34,477 bases of DNA from Chara braunii (lineage: Eukaryota > Streptophyta > Charophyceae > Charales > Characeae): positions 81,013-115,489 of the forward strand of contig BFEA01000763.1 in NCBI GenBank assembly GCA_003427395.1. Reading direction: 5' to 3'. The notes beneath the pieces were generated by a model. It saw only the letters and a list, made by a program, of their open reading frames with translations. It was not told where the DNA came from and ran no database searches. Shown here piece after piece: positions 1 to 7,919 of this stretch (the stretch's first letter is position 1; each line of letters opens with the position of its first letter). A program made the translations under genes and the position numbers.

Positions 1-89
1 AAAAAAGGAAATGAGCCCGGATTTGGAGTCCTCTGGTAGAGCGCTGGAAACTAAAAAAAAAGAAAAAAAAATCTTTTTTTTTTTTTTTT

Positions 90-175
90 TGCACGCCTGG
101 GTACCCCGGGCGTCAGACCCCCCCGGGCGTCACGCCCGCCGGGCGTCACGCCCGGGTGCCCGGCCGGGCGTGAGA
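90..175. repeat. GC-rich nested palindromes
   Basis: The segment repeats the inverted motif CCGGGCGTCACGCCCGG in overlapping copies, directly after a T-run. It can fold into several alternative hairpins. It resembles in style the GC-rich palindromic blocks (ACGTTCGGGCGTTCGG type) at about 430-500, 590-690 and 1255-1345, so it may be a remnant of the same foldback family. No coding potential is visible. Confidence 0.6.
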
Positions 176-244
176 ATCTTCCTAGAAAATAATAAAATTG
201 TTTAGATCACGATCTAAAGTGAAAACTGAAAGTAAGAAGTGAAA

Positions 245-514
245 CATTATGTGGGTGAGCACGTTTTGAAGCTGCCCTCTTTGGCGATTTGTAATTCTTA
301 TTTGGCTTAGCTAAATGACTTGAAAATTGACAGACATGTACCTCACATCATAGAGACCTTACACAAAAAAATTCAGAAAAAAATAATTTATTTTGTCCCC
401 GAAATAATTTTTGGCGGGGGCCGAACGCAGTAAGATTCGGACCCTTTACGGGACCCCGAACGCCCGTATGTACGGAGGTCTGCCCGGGGACCTCCGTACG
501 TACGGCAGGTGACC

Positions 515-587
<73 letters not shown>

Positions 588-865
588 GTTGCCAGGCCGA
601 ACGTACGGAGACCTCTAAGCTGACCCCCGAACGTTCGGGCGTTCGGGTCCCCGTAGAGGGTCCGAATCTGACGGCGTTCGACCCCCGCCAAAACTTATTT
701 CGGGACCTACAAATAATTATTTGTTTATGAAGTGTTTTTTGTGAGTTCTGTGTTATGTAAGCTACCTGTCTCTCAATTTTGAAGTCATTCTGTGGAGCCA
801 AACAATAATACAAAATCGGCAAAGATGGTGGTGTCAAAACTTGCTTTCCCACTTACTAATTTGTT
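245..865. mobile_element. foldback (long-TIR) element with (TA)n loop
   Basis: The left half (about 251-515) is an imperfect inverted copy of the right half (about 585-864). For example, TTTTTGGCGGGGG near 410 faces CCCCCGCCAAAAC near 685, GAAAATTGACAGACA near 322 faces its complement near 765-780, and GTGGGTGAGCACGTTTTGA near 251 faces its complement near 830-850. A pure TA tract (518-583) sits at the centre, flanked by CCCTG and CAGAG. There is no transposase ORF, so this is a non-autonomous foldback/MITE-like element. The outer ends are not sharply defined and no target duplication could be assigned. Confidence 0.65.
518..583. repeat. (TA)n microsatellite
   Basis: About 33 uninterrupted TA dinucleotides lie exactly at the symmetry centre of the surrounding inverted repeat. 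ORFs reading YIYIYI across it are artefacts. Confidence 0.95.
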
Positions 866-944
866 TTTTTTTCTCTTTTCACTTTTTGTTTTCCCTTTAT
901 TTCGGGGCCAGAAAAAAATTATTATTTTTTCAAACTTTATTTGT

Positions 945-1069
945 AGGTTCTCTATTATGTAAGACACATATGCGTAAAATTTCATAGCATTTGACAAAGC
1001 CAAAACAAAATGAAAAATCGCCAAAGATGGCGGTGTTAAAAACTTGCTCGCCCACGCAATAATTTCATT
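945..1069 (+). repeat. second copy of the foldback right arm
   Basis: This segment is a diverged direct repeat of 744-864. Shared blocks include TATGTAAG, the AAATCGCCAAAGATGGCGG / AAATCGGCAAAGATGGTGG pair and AAAACTTGCT. It indicates a second, partial or nested member of the same family. Confidence 0.55.
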
Positions 1070-1254
1070 CTCGTTTCATTTTTTCTTATTTTCATTAATA
1101 TTATTTATTTTTCGTATTTGATTTTTATTTCAAATCTTTTAAGGAATTTGGATATACTGTTTAGGCAAATGTTATTTATTTTATTCTTATGCATGACGTA
1201 TGTTGTTTTCAGAATTTTTCGAAACTTGTTTTTTTTGTTTTTGTTTTTTTTTCT

Positions 1255-1369
1255 TCCGCGTTTGGCCGAACGTCCGAACGCGTCGAGAGGGGGTCCCAAA
1301 CGTTGGGGCGTTTGGGTTCGGGCGTTCGGCCCGTGCCGAACGCCGGCAACCCTGTATATATATATATAT
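1255..1369. repeat. partial foldback arm ending in (TA)n
   Basis: GC-rich palindromic blocks (GGGGCGTTTGGGTTCGGGCG, then GCCGAACGCCGGCAACC) run into CCTG(TA)8. This is the same arrangement as the centre of the 245-865 element. Sequence to the right of the TA tract is unrelated, so the copy is truncated there. Confidence 0.5.
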
Positions 1370-1506
1370 GTTGACCTATTATCCTATGAATTAAAAATGT
1401 CGTGGTTTTTCGACCGCAGTTGGCCTCATCGGTTGGTCCCCGCGGGCATGATCATACCCCCATACGGCCAAAAGGCCCGCGATCATGACCGCGGGTGATA
1501 CATAGA

Positions 1507-1710
1507 TTGTTGGGAATCGGTCACTTCCGAGCTTACTTATATGGTTGAAAGTTCACATTGGTAACCAATCACGAACCACTGTTAGCCCTGAACAAGTCCA
1601 AGGATTATTCGGGTATGATAGGACGATGGGCTACCACGTTGCAGAACATGGACTTTGACATTCGTCATCGAAATCATGAGAGACACGGCAACGCGGACGG
1701 ACTGACATGA
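1507..1710 (+). pseudogene. Ty3/gypsy RNase H C-terminal fragment
   Basis: Frame 1 reads GIGHFRAYLYG-stop-KFTLVTNHEPLLAL and continues through GMIGRWATTLQNMDFDIRHR to NADGLT and a stop. This is the end of the reverse transcriptase-linked RNase H domain of Ty3/gypsy elements, which normally closes with FTLVTDHEPL, RWA, a DFDIRHR-like block and NADGLSR. One TGA at 1546-1548 interrupts it, most simply from a CGA or CAA codon. The usual Asp of the TDH motif reads Asn, while the last catalytic Asp (NAD) is kept. The reverse transcriptase and everything upstream are missing, so the element is 5' truncated near 1507. It is followed in order by the PHD-like, integrase and post-integrase segments. Confidence 0.85.
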
Positions 1711-1933
1711 TTGCACCAACCCGACAAAGTACCCAAGAGTGAGGAAGTGACACCGTGGCACGACCCGGAGCCGAAAAACGAGCCTCGGTACGGTAAGGTG
1801 GAGATCCTTCTGAAGGATTGAGTGAACACGTTCTCTCACTCTCTCTCGGAACCATGATGCCCCCTTCTTCTTCTCCTTCTTCTTCTCTCAACTCCCCGCA
1901 TTCGAACTTTTTCGCCAATCTCCCTGACAAATT

Positions 1934-2458
1934 TTGTTGTTTCTACACATGTATTACACAAGTTTATGGGTAGAATGCTATCCCTCTGAGGTTGGGTTCA
2001 CTGACTGGGTAGATTGTGCCACATATGTCAACCGTGTGCATGGCTTGTGTGTTCGATACCGAACGAGTAGTAATGCATGGAAGTGCCCTCCATGTCGAAC
2101 GGACAAGCTTCCTACAGAGGTTCGATTCGAGGCCGCCATAACTGACGGTCCCGAATGCGACAAGAAATATCGAAGGGTTGAAGTATGGACAAACAAGATA
2201 TTACTGGCCAAATTAGTTGGTAAACCATTAGACCATCTTAGTAAGCATGACAAACGTCAAGCAACCGAGAGGTCACGAGATTATCGATGGATCAACGGTC
2301 ATCTTGAAAAGCGTAAAACCGACGGATCAGGATTGTGGTTGACGGTTCCCCATCTATTTCAGCGATATGACTGGACCAAATTTGCACATGAGGAGCACTC
2401 CGCTCACTTTGCTATATGTGTCACCGAAGCAACCATTGATCGGAATCGATGGTTCTAG
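1934..2458 (+). pseudogene. Ty3/gypsy linker with PHD-like finger and integrase zinc-binding domain
   Basis: This open frame of 174 codons joins two parts. At residues about 12-52 the spacing of a PHD finger can be traced: WVEC, 12 residues, CATY, VNRV, HGLC, 11 residues, CPPC with the Trp two residues before the last CxxC. The first and fourth Cys positions read Trp and Tyr, so two zinc ligands appear lost. Residues about 115-174 (SRDYRWINGHLEKRKTDG, then WLTVPHLFQRY and HEEHSAHF) are the start of the H2C2 integrase zinc-binding domain of gypsy elements. The domain continues past the stop at 2456 in the same frame (SNIRNDVRHVVHGGCQLSKS), where the second Cys of the CxxC pair reads Ser. The element is thus inactive. 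The PHD assignment rests on residue spacing alone; the integrase assignment is firm. Confidence 0.7.
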
Positions 2459-2589
2459 TCTAACATTCGTAACGATGTTAGACATGTGGTTCATGGTGGT
2501 TGCCAACTGTCTAAGTCTATGCGGCCGATCGTGCACCTATCCGTGGGCCAAATTCGATAGTTCCGACAGAAGTAGAGCGTCCTTTCCAG

Positions 2590-3094
2590 CAGGTCAGTAT
2601 GAACATGACAGACATTGACATGCCACCTGGCCCCAATCGTTGTGAGTATTTCATTCTCTTGGTGCTACGAAATATATCGAAGTCTACCCCTGTAAAACAT
2701 GTAAGGCCTAAGAAATTGCTACGTGCAAGAAATTCTAATCGACAATGGGTCCGATTTCAAAGACGAGGTAGAGGAATTATTGATGCGTCGTGGCGTTACT
2801 CTTCGACACACCGCTCCCCATGTCTCTCAGTCCAATGGGCTGGCCGAGAACGCAAATCGCATGATTAAGACCGCTCTTCGCAGGAACTTAGCGGCCAAAG
2901 ACACGCGTCCTGGGCCTGAGATAGTGTATCAAATAGTCGGAATCCATCAAGCGACCCCTCATGAGTCCACTGTATTCACCCCCTTTCATCTTCAAACAAA
3001 TAGTATCCCATGTGTGCCTCGGGAATCACCGAAACAGGGGGAAGGGACACGAGGTCGGCCCTCAAGGCCAAGGCTAAACGGTATGTTGAATTAA
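2590..3094 (+). pseudogene. Ty3/gypsy integrase catalytic core, frameshifted
   Basis: Frame 1 from about 2590 reads MNMTDIDMPPGPNRCEYFILLV, the start of the rve integrase core. The usual first catalytic Asp before the DMPPG block probably corresponds to the Asn of MNM. A frameshift near 2700-2730 moves the reading to the 2723-3094 frame: EILIDNGSDFKDEVEELL, then TAPHVSQSNGLAENANRMIK. These contain the second Asp (DNGSDF) and the Glu (GLAEN) of the DDE triad, followed by HQATPHESTVFTPFHLQT. A further shift near 3010-3060 leads into the C-terminal part. These lesions make it a pseudogene of a cut-and-paste retroelement integrase. It is contiguous with the zinc-binding segment upstream. Confidence 0.85.
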
Positions 3095-3510
3095 TGGAAA
3101 CTGCTATCCCTAGGCTAGCTCGAAAAAGACAGAAAATGATTGAACTAGCCCACAGTAGGCAGGTCCGTAGTTACGAGGCGCGAAATAGGAATGCAGGCCC
3201 ACAACAACAGTATAAATTAGGGGACTTAGTGCAGGTACGTAAGTGTGCATGTGATTGGAAACTTGCTCCCAAGTTTTCTAGCTGCTTTCTCATAGTGGAA
3301 CTCGGCCCTAACGGAGCCAACACTGTGCGCATCGCTCCTGAGATCGGCGCTAGCCATAACTCTTTTCCTATCGTCCGCCATACCTCCTACCTTCGCCCTT
3401 TCCCACCCTCTAAGGATCCTATCTCGCCTATGTCTTCTTTCTCCAGCCCAGACGAGGACCTTGCTTCCTCCCCTTCGTCGGATACTGCTTCTCATCAATC
3501 TTCGCCATGA
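3010..3510 (+). pseudogene. Ty3/gypsy integrase C-terminal domain
   Basis: The frame shows a basic helix (RKRQKMIELAHSRQVRSYEA), then KLGDLVQVRK, LAPKFSSCFLIVELGPNG, NTVRIAP and VRHTSYLRPF. This is the usual end of gypsy integrase: KVGDLVLVRK-like strand, GPY/F-type module, and VRHVSxLRPY tail. It ends with a Ser/Pro/Asp-rich stretch (SPMSSFSSPDEDLASSP) and a stop at 3508. No chromodomain is visible. The preceding core is in another frame, so the intact protein is not made. Confidence 0.8.
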
Positions 3511-3887
3511 GTTTCGCCATCGAACCGGCCCTTCCTCCGCAACTTATTCAGCCTCGACCGTCGTTGCAGTTTCACCAAGTCTCGCATCCTCGTCTCAGTC
3601 CTGATCTCCTCCGATTCGCACAACTGTTCAGCCACAGAGCCACGTACGCAGTCGTAGAAGTAACAATTTCAACGGAGCGGGGAGCAGCGGTCATCTTGGT
3701 GAAAGCTTCGGCGTTCGAAAGATTCTCCCGGCCTAATCAGAGCGATGTAACGGTGATCCTCACCTTCAGTGGCGATCTGTGCACTATCAGCTCGCAACAA
3801 CGTAACGCGGTGATCACCAGCCTCTACGAGTGGGGACAGGCATTGCTTGCGGATTGGCGGCAGCGACTGGCCCGACCAGGCCGATAA
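3507..3887 (+). pseudogene. post-integrase ORF segment 1 of the gypsy element
   Basis: An open frame of 126 codons begins four bases before the end of the integrase frame (ATGA overlap), an arrangement seen where a second ORF follows pol. It reads as an ordinary soluble protein (VVEVTISTERGAAVILVKASAFERF, VTVILTFSGDLCTISSQQRNAVITSLYEWGQALLADW). I do not recognise a domain, and there is no membrane segment or gag knuckle. The reading continues in another frame at 3989, which suggests a decayed single ORF, perhaps with a shift between 3887 and 3989. Function unknown. Confidence 0.4.
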
Positions 3888-3988
3888 GTAGTGGGGACCG
3901 TGTGTATCGATACTTTTTCTCTCCGAACAAGTAGTACTGATCCCCCAACTCATCCCCTTCCCCCTCTTCATCCTTACCCTTTGCACAG

Positions 3989-4543
3989 ATGAAGAGCTTC
4001 TCGACCTCCTCCCTTCCTTCACATCTTCCAACTCTTTGGCCATCTTGGGCCGATCCCCTCCTAACCTTGGAGATTCGCCCCACTACGATCCCTCCCTTCC
4101 ATCCTTCTCATATCCGCAAGTGGACTGAATTCGCGTTATTCAGCGTGTGCATGCTAACGGTGAGGTGTCACTGGGTCCAATACTACAACAATCGGGAGTT
4201 GGAGATCTATAACGAGATCTCCCTGTACTAATGCAGGTGTGGCCAACGCGGCCTAACGGAGATAGAGACGGAGACCTGTGACACTTTAGTTGGACAGATT
4301 GATGACGAAGGCAGAGCGACCGTCGCCTATGAGCTCCTCACTTTCCTGTTCCAGCTCGTCGATTATCTACCGACGAACATCATCTCCTTCAATCCAAGCG
4401 ATCCTAGTCAAGCCGAGCCTGTCACTTTGGAGAGGACGTTGACGCCAACAGTAATTTGGGCGAACTGCATGAAGGATTTTTGTCAATACCTGAGCAGTTA
4501 CGATCCCACGGTTTGGTGCTATCTAGACCTGGACGCCGGATAG
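3989..4543 (+). pseudogene. post-integrase ORF segment 2 of the gypsy element
   Basis: Frame 2 is open from 3989 to 4543 except for one TAA at 4229-4231. The stretch after the stop (TEIETETCDTLVGQIDDEGR, AYELLTFLFQLVDYLPTNI, WANCMKDFCQYLSSYDPTVW) looks like genuine protein. The family is not recognised. It ends where the duplicated 209-bp block begins. Reading then shifts to the frame PDLDGF-stop-NAHEARGEVSSDDDPDRIA, followed by an acidic, Ser/Arg-rich tail. Most likely it is part of the same extra 3' ORF as 3507-3887. Confidence 0.4.
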
Positions 4544-4751
4544 TCCCGATCTGGACGGGTTCTGAAACGCTCATGAGGCACGCGGCGAGGTGTCATCCGA
4601 CGATGATCCAGATCGTATAGCCATCGCGGGTATATCAACGGAAGAAATGTCGGAAGCCAGATCGACGTCAAAAGAAGAAGAAGTGGCATCAGCACCCAAG
4701 CCCCGAGAGGCTCTGCCGGCCCGAGCGTCACCTGCTGGGGAGGATCTGCTC
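4543..4751 (+). repeat. 209-bp block, copy 1 (artefactual duplication)
   Basis: This block is identical base for base with 4790-4998, and the two are separated only by the synthetic adapter. It encodes a polar segment (SDDDPDRIAIAGISTEEMSE, then KEEEVASAPKPREA). The duplication should be read as an assembly product of a mate-pair molecule, not as biology. Confidence 0.9.
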
Positions 4752-4789
4752 CTGTCTCTTATACACATCTAGATGTGTATAAGAGACAG
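4752..4789. other. Nextera mate-pair junction adapter (synthetic)
   Basis: Positions 4752-4770 are CTGTCTCTTATACACATCT, the 19-bp Tn5 mosaic end, and 4771-4789 are its exact inverse complement. Two mosaic ends back to back form the 38-bp junction adapter used in Illumina Nextera mate-pair libraries. Its presence inside the sequence marks an untrimmed chimeric read. ORFs entering it give the familiar artefact tails SLIHI and MCIRDR. Confidence 0.97.
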
Positions 4790-4998
4790 GTCCCGATCTG
4801 GACGGGTTCTGAAACGCTCATGAGGCACGCGGCGAGGTGTCATCCGACGATGATCCAGATCGTATAGCCATCGCGGGTATATCAACGGAAGAAATGTCGG
4901 AAGCCAGATCGACGTCAAAAGAAGAAGAAGTGGCATCAGCACCCAAGCCCCGAGAGGCTCTGCCGGCCCGAGCGTCACCTGCTGGGGAGGATCTGCTC
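4790..4998 (+). repeat. 209-bp block, copy 2
   Basis: Identical to 4543-4751. In the native genome only one copy probably exists, joining 4542 to the sequence after 4998. Confidence 0.9.
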
Positions 4999-5250
4999 TG
5001 AACCCCGAAGTCCCCGCCGACGCCGCTAGTCGACACGATGGTGCAGAATCCTCTCGTCGCTACCGCCGCTCTCGCTCACCATCTCCCTCTTCCACCCCCT
5101 CCGTTGTCGAGACTGGTGAGTCCCGAAAGACTTCCCACCACTCGAGAGACTGTATATGGCCGATTTGTGCACGACGGAGAAAACCGGGTGCAAGGAGGAT
5201 GGAAGGATCAAGGCACAGGCGCAGGCAGGAGGAATCAAGAGGCTGCTTGA
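4999..5250 (+). pseudogene. Ser/Arg-rich tail of the post-integrase ORF
   Basis: After the duplicated block one frame reads NPEVPADAASRHDGAESSRR, then YRRSRSPSPSSTPSVVETGE, a low-complexity RS-rich tail. It probably continues the extra gypsy ORF after removal of the artefact and one frame change. No domain is recognised. Confidence 0.3.
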
Positions 5251-6480
5251 AGTCGTTAGGACCAATGAACCAGGTAGGAATTGAAGAAAACTGCAGGCGG
5301 CAGAGGACCGCAAGGAAATAGTGATGACATAGGACGCACGCGGGTCCCATCGGACGTGGGGTGCCGGCATAAGAAAGGGGTAGCCGGGTTAGGTGGGCCA
5401 CTAGGACGTAGCGACAAAAGAGTCGAGGGGGCCGTAGGCTAATCTGAGACCAGCGCCCGGAAAAGGAGCGGTGTGCGGAAGCAAAGGGAACAAGGGAAGG
5501 AGACCGCCGTGAGGCGGAGAGATGTCAGGAACATCAGGAGGAAGAATGGTGTCTACGGGACAAAGCGCCCGGAACCATGCGGGACCGCGGGACGATGTGG
5601 TGCTGGCGGAACAAAGTGTCTAGGACCACGTAAGACGAAGAGAAGACGTAGTGCCGGCGGAACAAAGTGTCGGGGACCCCATGGGACCAGGCAGAAATGT
5701 GGTACCAGCACGGGACTAGTGACGAGAACCGTGGGGGACTAGGCAAATATTGTGGTACCAGCAGAAACACCGGCGGGACAGGTACCGATGGGACAAAGTG
5801 TCGGGAGCCACCAACGAGACTGAGTATCAGGAGCCACCAACGAGACTGAGTGTCGGGAGCCGTCAGTGGAATAATTGACGATTGAACGATCGGGACGCAT
5901 GATGACCCAACGAAAAACGGGCCGTCACCCTGGATGACGCCGGAGGAACGGTATGAACTAAGAGTAATAGGAGGATGGGGAGAAGTCGGGCGTCGACAGG
6001 AATTGTCGGCAGAATGGAAGAGGCGGGCGTGACGCGGGAAAGACGGAGGGNATCTGGGATGACCCAAGGGAAACCAGGATCAGGTATAATGACAATAAAA
6101 GTAAAATAATATCGAGGGGGGGGGGGGGCGCCGTCCGGGCCGGGGGCACGGATGAAAATATTAAGTACCACCGCGGCAAGCGCCGACCGGAGGTGCCAAG
6201 GGGGAAGAGAAGAGGGAGTAGCGGCAGTGAGGTGGCCCAGCCAGCAGTCCGGGTTATTCCGGACCAGCCAGGCCAAGAAAAACAAAATTTCGAGGGCTGC
6301 GCGTGAAGAAATGGCTGGCCAGAGAAAATCGGAGCAAGGGGGCCTCAAACTGGAAGCGGCGACAGCCAAACGGAGCCCCCTAGGACCTTGGGGGTGCCAC
6401 TACTGCAGTCCGAGGTATAACGGCCACATGCCGGCTGCAAAATCAGACCTTGGGTAGGGTCCAACAGCTAGAAAGAGGAG
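5251..6480. repeat. degenerate G/A-rich minisatellite and flanks
   Basis: From about 5540 to 5870 the motif GGGAC..GTGGTACCAGCGGGACAAAGTGTCGGGA recurs in diverged copies of variable length; GGAACAAAGTGTC at about 5609 and 5659 and GAGCCACCAACGAGACTGAG at about 5813 and 5836 are clear examples. There is one ambiguous base at 6051 and a G10 run near 6117-6127. Open frames here are short, repetitive and unsupported. No gene is seen. Confidence 0.5.
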
Positions 6481-7725
6481 AAATAGCTGCTGGACACTTG
6501 TCCCAACAGAAATAAAAGAGAAAAAGAGGAAAAAAGGGGAGAAAAAGAAGGAGGATGAGACAAGGGAGGAGGAATGGGTGGAGGAAAATGTGCCGCCAGC
6601 TTGGGACTGCAGCGGTAGGGACTGGCAGGTCTCAATGATGACATTTAAGCAGCAAAAATAAGGAAAAATGCTGATGTGAGTTGACCGGTTTTCCTTTGGG
6701 CCATAGATCTGAGGTCTGATCTTGTGGAGGAGGAGATCTAGCCGTTTTTTGTGGACCGACACAAAACGGCTAGCTCCGGAATGAGGTGGCAGCAAAACGG
6801 AGGGAAAACAAAGAGAGGAGAAGACAAAACTGAGTATTTGGCCCAAGGCTTGGACCGGATACATCAGAAAATTAAAAATTGAAGTAAAAGGTTCAAATTT
6901 GGGCCAAGGGGAGCTTGGGGGTAGCTCGGAATAGTGGGGGCCATAGATCTCAGTCAAATCCAAGGCTGAGATTGTGCCGCCACTTGGAAAAAAGCAATGG
7001 CCTACCCAAAAGAGGCCTAGATCAGGAAAAAGACAAGAAATGGGCCTTCAGGCCCGTAATTTTCAGTAAAAACTGCATTTTGGGTAGTGGTACCCCAAAA
7101 GACAGTTCTTTTTAAAGTGAAAAGAGGCCGGGGTAGGCCAAGGGGTAGTCTGAGAAGGAACCAGCCACTCGGACTGCATGTACCTGGCCAAAACGAGGCC
7201 CGGGTGCCTCCAGATAGGCCAAGACCGAAAATTTGGCCTTGGGGGTACCTCGATCCACCTAGGGGCACTTGGAGAGGCCTAGGGGCTGGGCGGTGCACCA
7301 GTTTCAGCCTATATAAGTTGGAGGTGCAGGCCGCCACCCTCATTTGAGGATGAGAGGAGCCCATGCTGCCAAAATGAGTCTATGAGGGAGTCCTAGTGAA
7401 GTAGAGCAAGGAACTGAGAGCCGGAGCTAGCCTGGAGCCTGGCTATGGTGATAGGGCTGAGGAAGAAGACCTAGAGGCTAGAAGGAGGCAAGGAGAGTGG
7501 TCCGCCATAGCCCTCAGGCTATGAGGCAGAAGGAGAGGCTAGAAGGGGTCTCCTTAGCCCTCCTAGAGGGAAGGACTCCATAGCCCTAGTGGTAGGAGTT
7601 TGCCATAGCCTAAAAGGAGGAGGGGAGAGCTTGGGAGGAAAGGGAACCATACTCTAGGAGCTAGAACCAAGCCTGGGACTTCATTGCTTAGAGACCAGCA
7701 AAAGGTGAGTGAAGGAGGAGTAAGT
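6481..7725 (+). other. purine-rich, LTR-like intergenic segment
   Basis: There is no convincing coding region. Two diverged copies of GGGCCATAGATCT lie at about 6698 and 6939, and many GCCATAGCC motifs occur between 7500 and 7620. The layout (plus-strand TATA box at 7310, a CCTCATTTGAGGATGAG motif about 30 bp downstream, then a purine-rich leader with a donor-like AGGTGAGT near 7702) resembles the U3/R/U5 of a plant LTR. No matching second LTR was found in the window. Confidence 0.35.
7310..7316 (+). promoter_or_regulatory. TATA box, LTR-like promoter
   Basis: TATATAA lies in GCCTATATAAGTTGG, 30 bp before CCCTCATTTGAGG. Spacing and context match RNA polymerase II start regions of plant LTRs. 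No downstream ORF can be assigned, so this is a sequence-only prediction. Confidence 0.4.
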
Positions 7726-7890
7726 CTTCTTCTTCTCTAACTTCTTCTCCTTCTTCTTCTTCTTCTTTTTCTTCTCCTTCTTCTTCCTCTTCTTGTTCTT
7801 CCTCTTTTTTTTCTTCCTCTTCGTCTTCTTCTTCTTCTTCTCCTTCTTTCCTTCTTCTCCCCCTTCTTCTTCATCTTCTTCTCCTTCCTC
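7726..7890. repeat. (TTC)n-rich pyrimidine tract
   Basis: Interrupted TTC/CTT trinucleotide repeats cover about 165 bp directly before the first satellite array. Confidence 0.9.
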
Positions 7891-7919
7891 TAGCTTAGAC
7901 CACCTCTCAAAATTGTGAT

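Noticed and set aside
388-852. 154-aa minus-strand ORF and overlapping frames with YIYIYI
   Set aside because: They run through the (TA)n centre of a foldback element; composition is purely repeat-driven.
4571-5036. Minus- and plus-strand ORFs beginning MCIRDR or ending SLIHI around the adapter
   Set aside because: They are translations of the synthetic Nextera junction and its duplicated flank, not genes.
5534-6369. Minus-strand ORFs of 168-177 aa
   Set aside because: They are reverse-strand readings of a G/A-rich minisatellite, Ser/Pro/Leu-rich without motifs, and contain an ambiguous base.
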